From Hofstenia miamia (lineage: Eukaryota; Xenacoelomorpha; Acoela), in assembly GCA_004352715.1 (NCBI GenBank), contig SCFE01000063.1:373738-437737 (forward strand): a DNA stretch of 64,000 nt. Reading direction: 5' to 3'. The notes beneath the pieces were generated by a model that saw only the letters and a list, made by a program, of their open reading frames with translations, was not told the origin of the DNA and made no database searches. A program made the translations under genes and the position numbers. Below are positions 35,707 to 47,718 of the stretch, one piece after another (position 1 is the first letter of the stretch; the number at the start of each line of letters is the position of its first letter).

Positions 35707-37660
35707 TACAACATTACTATTTCTGCAACCCAGCGCTTGTCTTTAACTGGTGGTATCGTATCTTACACCAATCCATTCAAATATCTGTTCCCTCAAAACG
35801 CCCGAAAAGACAACTTCTGACGTTTTATTTCTCTAGTCATTCTGTGCATTTAAGTAATCAGGTCAATACCGAGACATGGAAACTCAATAGGTCTGGTTTT
35901 GATGGTTCTGCCAAACTAACGGTGGTTGCATCTTGATTTATCTAATTCTATAGAACTGGAACAGCTAATGCTTGTCCAGTCCACGCGCTGCATTGGGAAA
36001 AATGAGGGCTTTACTCTGCTCCGCAAACTTAATCCCTCAACTGTTCACTTAGATGGTGAGCTCGCATCCACAGACCGAGCAAAGGCAAATCTGTTCAACA
36101 AATTCCTGTGCAATGTTTTTATTCCCGAGTCCTTCGAATTTCACTCGGCCCACACCGAAAGACATATTTTCCTAGCCGATCTTTGTATCACCACAGATCA
36201 AATCGAGACTCTGCTCCGTGGTGTCCCTGATNATGTTTTTATTCCTGAGTCCTCCGAAAGACATATTTTCTTAGCCGATCTTTGTATCACCACAGATCAA
36301 ATCGAGACTCTGCTCCGTGGTGTCCCTGATACCACTGCAGTCTGTGCTGATGGCATTCCTCCCTTCATTTTTAGAAATTTATCTGGCATTCTTGCTCCTC
36401 TGGTACATATACTCTTTTCGCATATAATCCAGTCGTGCACTTGGCCTGATGTGTGGAAAACTGCTTATGTCACACCGATACATAAATCAGGAGGTCCGAA
36501 ACAACAGCCCAACCAGAATTTTACCAAAATTTTCCCTTCTCTTTGAGAAATTCTTGTTCCAATTTTTTTCCGATAAATTTAAGATTTTGTTCTCCATCTC
36601 CTCTCAGAGTTTCAGCATGGTTTTGGGCCCCGCCAGGGAACTCACACTCAGCTTCTTACCTTCGTGGACACACTTTATCTCTCAAATGATTCCAACTCTG
36701 ATTTCCACGCCGTTTATTTCGACATCCGAAAAGCCTTTGATTCAATATCCCATAAATAGCTACTTTCTAAGTTAGCCGACGTGGGCTTTGCTTATGACAT
36801 CCTTTCCCTCTTCTCCTCCTACTTATCCAATCGCGTCCAATGTGTTAAAATAAAGAATACTCTTTCTAACCCTGGTAATGTGCTGAGTGGTATCCCCCAG
36901 GGCACCGTCCTCGGGCCCCTGCTGTTCTCCTATTTATAAAGGCCATCCCTGACCCTGTTAGGTATTCAAATTGCAAGCTGTTTGCCGATGATCTCAAACT
37001 GTATCACAATTGGTTACAGCGTGACATTGATTCCGTCCATACATGGAATCTGAGAAATGGGCTAACTTTTCATTGTGGGAAAACTGAGTTACCGTCTAAT
37101 AGTGCTGCAGCTGAAACCTGCCTCACGCTCTGCGGTGAGGTAATTCTGCGCAGGAATTTCGTGAAAGATCTCGCTGTTTATATCGATGCTTCGCTATCAT
37201 GGTGGTACCACGTCGAAGTTGAACTCAAGGCCTCTGTTCGCAGTTTCCATAGAGTCAAACGATGTATTCCTTTTTCTTCCTCCTAGTGGACGAAACTAGA
37301 AATGTATAGTGCCTGTGTCAAGCCAATTCTTTCGTACAACTCATTTATTTGGTGTCCCGATATTACTTGGTTGAAGAAACTCGAAAAATTCCAAATGAAA
37401 GTTTTTAAATGGGTTTGCGGTACCAGTTCATATCAGAATCAACTCGTTCAGTTAAAGACCCTGCCTATTTGTTACCACCTTTACACAAACTCTATCCAGA
37501 AATCTGATCCAGATACAACACACGTTCAACAGATTTATAAAACTAGCGCGCAAAATCAGTTTAATTAAATATTTATATATGGTTTTAACTCAAACCTAAA
37601 ATTCAGGACCAAACTAATTGAAACAGTAAAAGATGAATTAAAACAATATAACCCAAACTT
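35707..37660 (+). pseudogene. CR1-type LINE ORF2, reverse transcriptase and C-terminus
   Basis: The frame resumes with YYFCNPALVFNWWYRIL and continues through LANLFNKFL-like sequence. RT blocks are ADGIPPFIFRNLSGILAPLV (about 36349), WPDVWKTAYVTPIHKSGG, VYFDIRKAFDSISH (about 36710), LSGIPQGTVLGPLLF (about 36885) and KLFADDLKLYH (about 36975, catalytic FADD). Then come VDASLSW-like and LEMYSACVKPILSYNSFIW (about 37295), and LVQLKTLPICYHL. There are several frameshifts. A lone N at 36232 is flanked by near-identical copies of about 100-120 bp (36112-36231 and 36233-36330), likely an assembly duplication. The 3' end is near 37660. Confidence 0.88.
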
Positions 37661-37779
37661 CTTATAAACAACCATAGGCACCTGTGTTTTGAGAGCGTGA
37701 GGATTGAGGTGCTGGACCACAGTTGCTTCGAATATGATTTGACAGAGTTTCACATTGACTGATGCCATGGAAAATAGAG

Positions 37780-38535
37780 GAAGTAATATTGAACTAGCTT
37801 TCCCTTTACTCTGATTCCTGAAAGCGATTAATTAAATATATTTATTTATGAAATGATGTACAGTCACTAAAAACTGGGCCAATACACAAACCCAAATGCA
37901 CAAAGTTTCCATTTTCTGACCCAAACTGCAGGAAACTTTGCCCATACGGGTCTAGACATGGTTTCAACTCTGAAAACCATGAGAGCAGTAGTTAACCCCA
38001 ACTACTTGTCCTTCAGTAGACAGACTGCTTAAGCCTCATTAATGTATACGGTTGACAAGATCAGCGATTTTTTACGACTGGGTCATATTATAATACATAG
38101 ATGAAACAGGTTAATTTTAAATGATACGTCTTTTAATGACACGGTTCTACTTCTTGTTGTTTTCGTATTTTGGATATATTTATTAGTTCATGCATACAGA
38201 GCACTTAAAATTTTTTTCAAAAAATCATCAAAGATTTTATAATACTGCATATAGAATAGGTAAGATTGCCATAGTGTTGCCTTCAGAGACTCGCTTTAAA
38301 AGTGCAATTTTCATAATTAATAATTTTAGCTAGTTTAAAGATCAAATCAATTAGAATTTCTTATTGCTCTATTCTGTTAAGAATATTCTTTGCAATAGAG
38401 GTGTGTGAGATTTTTTTAGAAATGTTTGTATATCTTATGCGTTCTGCTTAAGTGAACTATTTCTCACATTCTTCTAATATGAAGTAAAATATTAATAATT
38501 TGTTTTTGTGATATTTATTAGTGTTTTAGTTCGTG
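37780..38535. other. Intergenic DNA upstream of BROX
   Basis: No coding sequence was recognised. A BROX promoter and any 5' non-coding exon are expected here or further upstream, but I see no defining motif. The last bases before the BROX ATG (GTGTTTTAG at 38521-38529) match the acceptor consensus of this gene. Confidence 0.4.
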
Positions 38536-41500
38536 ATGGGTCACTGGTTTCATCGTAATCCATTGAAAGGTACAACTAAAAATGATTTTAGTGATTTAAA
38601 TCGCCTTGCTACTTCTGCTGTGTCCCATGAACTCATTCGGTAATGTTTGACACAATAGCTGATTTCTGGAATGCTTAAATTTTAAAGGCTCTTAATTCAT
38701 GCATTTTAGAGAGGCCAATTCAGCTCGTGCTCGACTACTGCAGTTGTTAACGAATCCAATGAGCACAGAAGATTCAGTTACGAAAGTAATGGAGGAATAC
38801 TTTTCGATTGTCCAGGGTTTCTTAATTGCACCAGATGATTCAGGTGGGGGAGAAAGTCGTTTGAGGAAGTCTTTAAAGTTCCGGTGGTCTAATACCCTTC
38901 TTGGGACTGCGCCTACGTACGATCATTTTTAGTGTTTAAATGTAATAATTTACATTTTAGTATCCAATCAGATTTGGAATTCGAGATCAATTCAATGCTA
39001 ATAAACATAGGGTTATGGTATACTAAACGTGCGTCTCGCTTAAGCTCAAAGGAAGAGTATGCTGAAATCATAATTATATTAGTTTATTATATTTTTAGCA
39101 TTTCCGATCAAGATACTTTAGCAATACACAAGTCTTTGAAAATCGCCGCCGGAATTTTTAAATATGTTAAAGTATGATACATACATTGGAAAATTGTTGT
39201 AAATATTCCTTTAATATTATGATGAAATAATGTTTAAAAAGAGGTATATAAAGTTAAATATTAAATATGTTACGAGTTTTCTGGAACTTTAAGTTCCAAA
39301 AGTAAAATCTTGCAATTAAGGATTTAAATAGAAAAACCTAAAAAATTGAATACAATTTGAAATATCATTTTTAGTTACATTTGTAAAACAAGTAGATTAA
39401 CGCAATTGGAAAAACTTCAGATAAAAATTTTAAGGGTATCATGTTTTTAGTATCAAAGAATATCCCAGTCTGGAACTATAGACTGCACTCAGTATATAAA
39501 GTCATTGCTCAATAATTTTGTTTAATACTTTATTTTTTAAGTTATTTTTAGGAAATGCGATGTGAAAAGTTGACAGAACCAATTAATGTGAGATGTAATG
39601 ATCTTGATAAGTCCATTCTTTCTGCCTATCAGTATCAATCGGTGGCTGAATCTCAAGAAGTGACAATTGCTCGCGCTATCGGTCAAAAGCATTCACCTTC
39701 TTTGATTGCGGGACTTTGTAATGAGACTGCTCGTGTTTTTAAGGATGCAGGTATTTTCTACAGCTATGAATAATTATTAGAGCATATTTGTATTTAGAAT
39801 GTAGTTTGGCAGCTTATGTCAAAGAAAAGGAACATAAACTTAAAGTACTTAAATGGATAAAGTACTTGGAATTGAAAGTGGCAATTTATAAAGCCTATGT
39901 AAGCATATTTTGGGCTCTTAAATCCAGTTGAAATGTGTTGAAAAACAGCTTTCAATTAATTTCAAATTTATATTATTACCTTTGTAGTTCTATTTCATTC
40001 TATTTATAAATGATACGAATGTTTTTGTTGGTTTTAGTATGAAACGCACATATCCTGACTGTTTATATATCAATAAACCCAAAATTTACCGTGTTCCGTT
40101 TGAATCATCATGCCTTAAACGGGTAAAAGAATTTCTTCCTCAATTGCAATCTGCTAACAATGATTTGACTTCAAATGCTGCTTCCAAGAATTTGGAGAAT
40201 ATAGAAGATTGTAATGATGTTATTGAAATGGATGTTAAGTTACTGGCGGACGCTAGTAAAATTCCGAAAGAATTTGGAGAGTCTTCTGACTCAGAAGAAT
40301 CATCACCCGAGGGTTAGTGTAGACTTCTAAAAAATAGTAGTATTGAAAAATATATATTTAATTCATTATCTTTTCACATTTGATTTATTAGTAATTTAAT
40401 AAATTTAATGTTGAACTCAAACTACTATTTTATAGAAGTCTCATCGGATGAACGCGAACTGATTTCTGCAGCAACTCCCAGATATGACAATAATGTCAAG
40501 CACGATAATGAATCAATTTCAATGAATATAAAAGACAATATTGAAAAAAGAACCGCGTCCATAATCAAGTCGCTTACTGCACCGATCGAAAAAAATTGCT
40601 CTCCGTCACAGTCTACCTCTTCCGTCGTCAAAGATGATAATAGTTCAGATGATGATAGCATAATACAGATTCCAGTCGAGAAACCTAAAACTAAAAAACT
40701 TATCATCGAGATCGACTCAGACTAATTTTTACTAATTTCGAATGGTTTTACTCTTAAAGTTATTTAGCAAATTATTCAAATTTGTTATATTCAAATATTT
40801 ATTTCAATAGGATTTATGGATATTATTACTGGCTTGCTCCAATGCAGACTGTAAATGAAAAATTCTAATTCAAAATGAAACACATCAATGTTTTAACAAT
40901 GCGTTTATAAACTTACGAAAATTGTGTGTGGAATGTATTACGTATTTTACTTAAATAACACGATACGTATGCTTGCGCAATTTGAACATGTATTAATAAA
41001 TATAAATTTTTAAAATTTAGAATACAGCACTACATGTTTCGCTTAGTTATGCGAATTGATAGATTCCATAATTGCATTGCATTTAGACCTATTGTTATTT
41101 CGGACGTGAACTGTTGAATGGCGATAAATGTGGGGATGCAATTCGTTGTTTACAGGAAAGTCAAGATTGTAAGAGTTTTCATATGACCTTCTACTTATTT
41201 TAAAATATGGTTAATTAAAATTTATATTGTCTGTATGATGCAATATTATATAGTTTTTCCATTATATGTTTTTAGATAACGGCATAAAATTTGAATATGT
41301 TCTGGCAATTCTGTTTTTTCATGAATTAATTTGTGGTGCAAATTCTTTACAAACATGTCAAACATTTACTTAATTGTGAAATAGCACCTATATCAACAGT
41401 TGTCCATAAATGTTGTGTATGTGTTACGCACATGCCATGAAAGTTAAGCGGCTGTCAGAAGTTTGTCTACCACTTGAGTTTTAGTCCATACTCCTTTTTG

Positions 41501-44500
41501 TAGTTATTATTTAGAATCTTTGCTTTATTTTGTTTGTTTATAAATGTACTATAAACAAAAATGATTTCATTTTCATATCCACCGCAGATTTTTCAGTTTG
41601 ATATCAATTAAGTATAGAAAATTCTCGATTCTGATTCATAATTTAACTGATTAAATGACATGTTAAAATATTTTTTGAAGTTGGTCAGGTCGTAGATATA
41701 GGCTTAAAAATATCATTGGTTTTCTGTTCGCGAACAGTTGAGTCGATCGTAGGATATCCCTTTGCCCACTTTTATTTTCTTCTACAGTAGCACATTCAAA
41801 ATTACTTCTTCAGGCAGCACCACACTTTGTCGGTAAAATGGCATCAAGATTTCTTCTCATTGACAATGCTATTCTTGCTACATTTTTTCTGGTCACTCAA
41901 CATTGACACAAAAGCTTTGATAGATTTTAACTTTACTATAGTGGAATTTAAAACATTGTCGTATAGCTAGGATCCAATTGATCAAGAAATTATATCTGGA
42001 CTTTTTGTGGTTCCCTCAAGATTAGTGAATATTTTTTTAAAGTCAGTTTATTAAGACGAAGCTCACAAATATTCCACTGCAGAGGCCGTTGAGGACCAGT
42101 TCCAGATGCCTTTATTCGCCTTCGAAATGTCCTGTATTAAAATTTTTCCCATCCAGTTAAACAATGTCTCTTTTTACAGTTTGAAATAATATTGCATAGT
42201 CTATTTGCAATGTCGAATCCTCTTCCACTTTTTAGTGCAAAATGATTTTAATAGAAATGATCATGTTTACCAGTAACCACGTACTGTTCTTCAAATACTG
42301 TGGAATCGCAATATTGGATTTGTTAGCAGTCAGTGTGTATCCTTTTTTCATTAATCACATGCCATCAACTTTGCAAACATTTTATTTTCATTTCCTTGAC
42401 TTCCTAGTTTGTAAGTAAACATGTATTGGGAGTCTGTTCTAACTGAAAATCAAGTTTATGATGACCTAATACTGCCTGCTGCAATACCATTGGACTTTGC
42501 ATTTAACATGAAATGATTGTTTACTCCAATTCTTACCAATTTCAATAATTGGAGTATCAATCACGATCAATGGGTAGATGCATGAACTTCTTATCGACCG
42601 GCGGAAACTAATTTTGAACTATGAAGTTATTTGGATTTTATCACATACTTGAAAACAGATCCACACCGTTTTTTAAGTATTGTACTAGTATTGTAGTGTT
42701 ATAGAGTTCAGACCAATAAAATGATTTCATATAATAACAATTTTGATTAATCTTACTAACATGGAAGGCAAAAGTAAATGTGTCAACCATTTTGACCTGC
42801 TTCTGTTTTGTTAGTACCTTACTCATAGTGTGCAAAACTGTGTCATCGTACGCAAATAAACAATTGCACAGTCAAATTTAGTGTACTTTAACTCCATTTT
42901 CTCTTGCATAAGTATTACTTCCATTGTAGACGATTTAAATCTTACAAGGAGGATCCAATTATAGCCAAGTGATGCATTCTAATTTTAAGCAAAACAATGG
43001 GTCGTTTTTACCTTTTGTTTTCGCCCATCATTGCAATTCGTTTCTGAAGTGTATTTCTTTTCTCTAACGAATGTCTTTTTTCGTAAAACTCTAGTATATT
43101 TTTTTTAGATTTCACTCAAGCATCCAAAACCCTGGCTCATGAATATTCCGAAGCTAAAGGCCCTGGTACAAATGCACAGCCATGGAAGCATCCTTTCTTC
43201 TTGAAAGTCAAGAGCGATGTCGACCTAACTTTGAAGAAATGCATGGACGAGAATGGTTTTATGTTAGTATTTTAATTTTATATCAATATTTTGTACTTAT
43301 TAACATCTAGACAAGAACATTTCTTATTGCTCAAATGTTACAAAGCGCAATATTATAATAATGCGTAGGCTGGTTGTTTTTAAAATGTATTATATTTTAT
43401 TATCACGTGTCAATATGGAAAGTGCATTTCCCTCAAATCGTAGTGGAATTACGTCAACGAATCTTAATCATAGAAAAGACTCATTGCTTACAATATTAGT
43501 TTTAAAAGAAAAAGTACTGGGTTTTTTGATATTGTATCTTATAGATTTTTATGCTTTGTGCAGCAAATTTTTTTAATATGGGTGCAAAAGTACATTTCTA
43601 CAAATTTTGAACCCTATTTTTTGGCTTATTGAAAATTGTAGCGCATGAAAACTAGTAATTCCCGTTTATTAAAATGTCCAATTTTAATGAGTATCAACTC
43701 TCCATCAATGCTAAGCAAATTTTTACACAATAAGTGCGATAAAACAGCTGTAAAATTTTGAATTAATGAATATTTCTCTTATATTCTTGCACGGAATTTG
43801 TGAGCAGTTAGCTAACATCGAATTTGCAACCTTTCCCTAAGTTTTATTTTTTCCAACATATTTAAATAACCACTTGAAATTCACGAAAAAATTCCATTGT
43901 TACAGAGGTGCTTGATCAACAAAATCTTTTTACCATTCTTATCAAAATTTAGTTGACGATAATGTGATTTAGTTTTAGAATATTCATTCAAATCAAGATT
44001 TCCCAATGGTTACTGAACGAGTAGAGATTATCACTGTGGGTATTCTATAACTCGGGCTTGCAATCAAACCTAAAGAGTATGCGACCGGCGTAATCGTTGG
44101 AACCTCTGCCGATTCCTTGTATGCAGGGTGTTGTCTCTGTTAACATTGATTGGTAGAGTGAGGACGGTAGGTGCGAGAACTAAGAAGTTGGATGACAAGA
44201 ATTCGCAGCAATAAGATTTTGAATAAAAGCCTATCTCATAGGCCAGCGCTGGAACTATACCCCATAAGTCTAAGCTCAAGATATTAGTTTTGTATGGACT
44301 GTTCTCGAATTTCCATACACGAATATAAGAATTGGGTCCTTGTTATCATTGTAGGTGAAGTTGTATTTGTATATACCATGTTGCTTTCATCCTTCCAGCA
44401 TTCGCTAAGCGACCATCCGTACAGTTACGGACTTAAGGGATAACTCATTATAAGGATACCGCTGCGAGGAGTGAATCTAAGATATCAATATTACGCTAAG

Positions 44501-47500
44501 CAAAGTCTGCACCCAATGACTCTATTGGATCCCATTAGGTATGGGTAATATTTTTTACCTGAAGGTTTTTGAATAAGTAATTTCTTTTACTCTATAATTG
44601 TTGAAATATCAGTAACGATGAAGACTTCATTCAGCCATTTTTCGATATTTTGTAAATAATTTTTAAAATTTTCATTGAGGAAAAATGGTATTCCATTTGG
44701 TAACAATGCGTATTTTCTCGATGCCGCTGTCAATTTCTAAAGAGTTAGTCTTCCAACATTTTTTCTCCTGTTTTGAATTCTATACATTACCCCATTAAAT
44801 GATGTTTAATGCATTTCTTGCTTATGCCTATATTACAATTGCAAATCGTTACTTTGATGCGTTGCTTATTTTCAAATTATTTATCAATACAATTTATGCT
44901 ATTAAGTTTCTTTTGTCGAATGGCGGTTGAAATTTGTCAGGTTTTTACTCGGCCTTTTAATAGATGGGCATGAACTAATTTTATGACCTAATTACACTTT
45001 AATATAGTCTGTCAATTATAAATGCTTTAAGACGGAAATAGTTTAACACCATGAATTTTTCGGATCCTGACAAAATTTTTTATTTTTCATATTCAATTGT
45101 TAGAAATCAATGCACTATTATAACGAGTTTTTTATTTGATGCAATAACTTCAGATAGAGCGTTGTCTATATTTTCTTCAACACTACCTGAACTTTAGAAC
45201 TTAATATTCAGGCTCTTCTAGTGGAATCTTTCCAATACCAGTAGCGCATACTTGTGCTGCATAAACTTTTGAAAATTCTATTTTCCTACTCATCCATTTT
45301 TAGAACAACCATCGATCACATAAACTCAAATCCGGAGAGTAAGGGACTACCAAAGTTTTGTTCTGATCTTTTGTTCAGGAATTCAGTGACTTCATATTTC
45401 CTGTTCATCGGGTTTTGACAGTAAATTGAAATATTTTGGGTTTTTGCTCTAAATGATGTAGTGTACAAATTAGTTTGAAAGTAATACATATTATGGTCGT
45501 AATCGCCTTTCAAATTTAGCAAATATGCCCAAACGGTCTTTGATCGACGTTCTTGTTGTATTTGAAGATAGTACAACAGTGGTGTTATCAACTTTGTTAG
45601 CTACTGAATATCATAAATACCAAATGTCTACGATTAGAACGATGTGCAGAAATTACCTCAACTCTGATTTACCTTGTTAGCCAATCAACATTTAGCAATA
45701 CTGGAGTTGAATTTAGAAAAGGCTCTAATTTTAAAGTAATCTTTCTTGTGTTTTGTTGTTTGTAGTGGTAATCGTTACTCGGTGTACAATTTCCATTATT
45801 AAAGGTGAATATATACCAGTATATGCAGCAAACTGGGTTCAACATATGTCCTGTGCAAATCACTCTAATTTTTCTGATGTTTAGCAGATGTTTCTTTGTG
45901 TTTACTGTGAATCAATAATGAAAACTAGCTTTGTCGAGCCAAAAAATTTTGGTACGACAGAGGTCGGCGTTTATTGCGTAAAAATTGCCGGCAACCCCTC
46001 TTTAAGGTATACAAAAATTTCCGCTGTTCTAGAGTTAAGTAAGGTTTACCATGAAATAGAATATTCGTCGATGTGTAATTGAAACTACTCATGGAAGCCC
46101 TGCATACTATTTGCTGGCGTTTAGAATCATAATTCCAATGTTTTGTAGTAGCTGATTCCATCTAGTTTAACCTTGAACATAATGTCAAAGAATAATGTGG
46201 TTAGCAGTATGCACAATAAAAAGTGAACGACCAGATGGCGATATCAGCATTGATTATTCTTGCTTCCCTAATGTACAGTGAAACCGGCCTCTTTCTAACT
46301 AAATTAATATTTATTATTAATATTTTTCATTTCACAAATATAGCTTTTCTTGTACGCAACTTAATGTGGTTATCTTTAGTAATGCTTTGCCTAATTTCCT
46401 CTTCTTAAAGAATGGTAAATGCTATTGATGTCCATTCACTGGCTGGTTATTGAGAATATTGACAAACATGTTTGTTTAAGCTGTGAATTTTCTTGTTGAG
46501 CTTTGAACCTTCACAGCAAGTGCCAATCATAAATTATAATAGAACATGATTGGCCAATTGAAAATCGACAGAATTTTTTAGGTGTTTCCATTGATATTTT
46601 TGAAGTTTCAGGTTGTCAGAATACATTCTTCACTTGATTTCGTTTTCCAAATTTAATTAAGAGGTTAATTTGTTTCAAACGATTCTCTTGTTAAATTTCA
46701 TTTTTTCATTTTCAATTATTGTATTTTGAGGAAATTTAACTTTCTCAAAAACTAAATTGACACTTTTTAGTTATCATCATAAAGTTCCTGAAGTGCTTCC
46801 TACGTTAAACACGAAGGCAAGCTATGGAATGGTGGATCCAATCTTGTATGAAATGCCAGCATTGAGTGAAAAATGGAATCCAGATGCTTACAAGGCGTTT
46901 GACTTGTCCAAACTCGATGTGAAGCTAACGGTTGGCATAATTGTTTTAATCATATGAAATTATCTCAATTACAATTGTTAATACAGATAGCTCAAGGATT
47001 TCGGCATAAAGCGCGTTTGGTTGCCTTGCTGGACCAGATCTCACCCGTTTGCCTCTTTTGAAACTCTTTAAATCATTATTTGTATCATGAAATAATAATA
47101 TCAAATTCCACTCTAAGTATTAATACTCTTTATTTTCATAATAATCATTGAACTTTGTAGAGGTTTTAGACGGAAGAGATCACAATTTTTAAAAAAGCCC
47201 CATGTTCAATTTATGTTTCAAATTTATTGTTTTGTTGTAGTAGAAGATGTCATTCTGTAAACGTTTTCTGACTCTCAATTGGACTACAATTACACGAATG
47301 TTTTTTTTTAAATTCGATATAGCGTTTGTATGCAGTTTATATTATGTTCAGTTTTCTTTTTGCTATGATAGTCAAATTACTTTATTTTCATTTAGAAATC
47401 AGAGCAACAGAAGCGCAAAGCTGATGACGCCCTCGATAAAAAGGAGATTGAACCCGTGCCCGAAGAAGATATTCCTAAAACCAATTCAACTTGTGTTATT

Positions 47501-47506
47501 TCTTAA
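38536..47506 (+). CDS. BROX: BROX, BRO1-domain protein with C-terminal CAAX box (10 exons)
   Basis: Coding exons: 38536-38639, 38710-38916, 38961-39056, 39099-39171, 39552-39750, 39798-39898, 41087-41168, 43109-43262, 46771-46930 and 47396-47506. All introns are GT-AG and the frame is kept throughout, giving 428 residues against 411 in human BROX. It starts MGHWFHRNPLKGTTK (human MTHWFHRNPLK). Conserved blocks in order are ARARLLQLLT, WYTKRASRLSSKE, HKSLKIAAGIFKYVK, SQEVTIARAIGQKHSPSLIA, GDKCGDAIRCLQE, EAKGPG and NTKASYGMVDPI. It ends in CVIS, a farnesylation CAAX motif (human CYIS). In mammals BROX is a membrane-anchored, single-BRO1-domain protein that binds CHMP4 ESCRT-III subunits and works in nuclear-envelope rupture repair. 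Introns 1-3 and 5 are 42-70 bp, while introns 6-8 are 1.2-3.5 kb. Intron 6 hosts a second gene on the same strand. No disabling lesion was seen. Confidence 0.96.
40039..40725 (+). CDS. NOPCHAP1: NOPCHAP1 (C12orf45) homologue nested in BROX intron 6
   Basis: There are two coding exons, 40039-40312 and 40436-40725, joined by a 123-bp GT-AG intron with a phase-1 codon (G|AA). This gives about 187 residues. The core CLKRVKEFLPQLQSANNDL, then NLENIEDCNDVIEMDVKLL, matches the conserved part of human NOPCHAP1 (a FLPQM-x-QAN block, then NIENI...VIQMDVALF). A Ser/Asp/Glu-rich region follows (SSDSEESSPE), with a low-complexity C-terminus ending in acidic residues. In mammals this small protein bridges NOP58 to the RUVBL1/2 (R2TP) ATPases during box C/D snoRNP assembly. 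The N-terminus is shorter than in human. The ATG at 40039 is one base after an acceptor-like GGTTTTAG, so a 5' non-coding exon, a trans-spliced leader or splicing from BROX exon 6 is possible. AATAAA at 40995-41000 could end its transcript before BROX exon 7. Confidence 0.82.
40995..41000 (+). promoter_or_regulatory. Possible polyadenylation signal for the nested gene
   Basis: AATAAA lies 270 bp after the NOPCHAP1-homologue stop and about 90 bp before BROX exon 7, which suits 3' end formation inside BROX intron 6. It is a common hexamer in AT-rich DNA. Confidence 0.35.
41169..43108 (+). other. BROX intron 7
   Basis: A 1.9-kb intron with no coding sequence recognised. It contains the perfect palindrome CTGTTCGCGAACAG at 41724-41737. 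Confidence 0.8.
43263..46770 (+). other. BROX intron 8
   Basis: A 3.5-kb intron. A GC-richer, more complex block at about 44030-44560 differs from its surroundings and could be a transposon fragment or exonised sequence, but I recognise no motif. Short open stretches on both strands look random. Confidence 0.75.
46931..47395 (+). other. BROX intron 9
   Basis: A 465-bp intron separating the BRO1-domain end (LDVKLT) from the KSEQQKRK...CVIS tail exon. Nothing else was recognised. Confidence 0.8.
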
Positions 47507-47701
47507 CTGTATTATCTCCCTCTTTTAGCTGTAGTTCCTCTTAATAATTCTATTTTTTTAATTCCCTATAATTCTGTTTGATTTGATTAAATTGCAATGT
47601 TTTAATTTTGTTCGATGTTTATTATTGATATTTTTACATAGATTGTATAGTTTGAATTGAATCTAAATTTTTAAGTAACGTAATTTTGAATTTCTATAGT
47701 T

Positions 47702-47718
47702 AATAAATTCAAAATAAA
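47702..47718 (+). promoter_or_regulatory. Probable BROX polyadenylation signals
   Basis: Two AATAAA hexamers (47702-47707 and 47713-47718) lie about 200 bp after the BROX stop codon, at a plausible 3' UTR distance. Confidence 0.5.

Noticed and set aside
40425-40706. Minus-strand frame opposite NOPCHAP1-homologue exon 2
   Set aside because: Shadow of the acidic/Ser-rich plus-strand exon, which has correct splice phase with exon 1.
41724-41737. Perfect 14-bp palindrome CTGTTCGCGAACAG in BROX intron 7
   Set aside because: A single short palindrome with no context; not enough to call a regulatory site.
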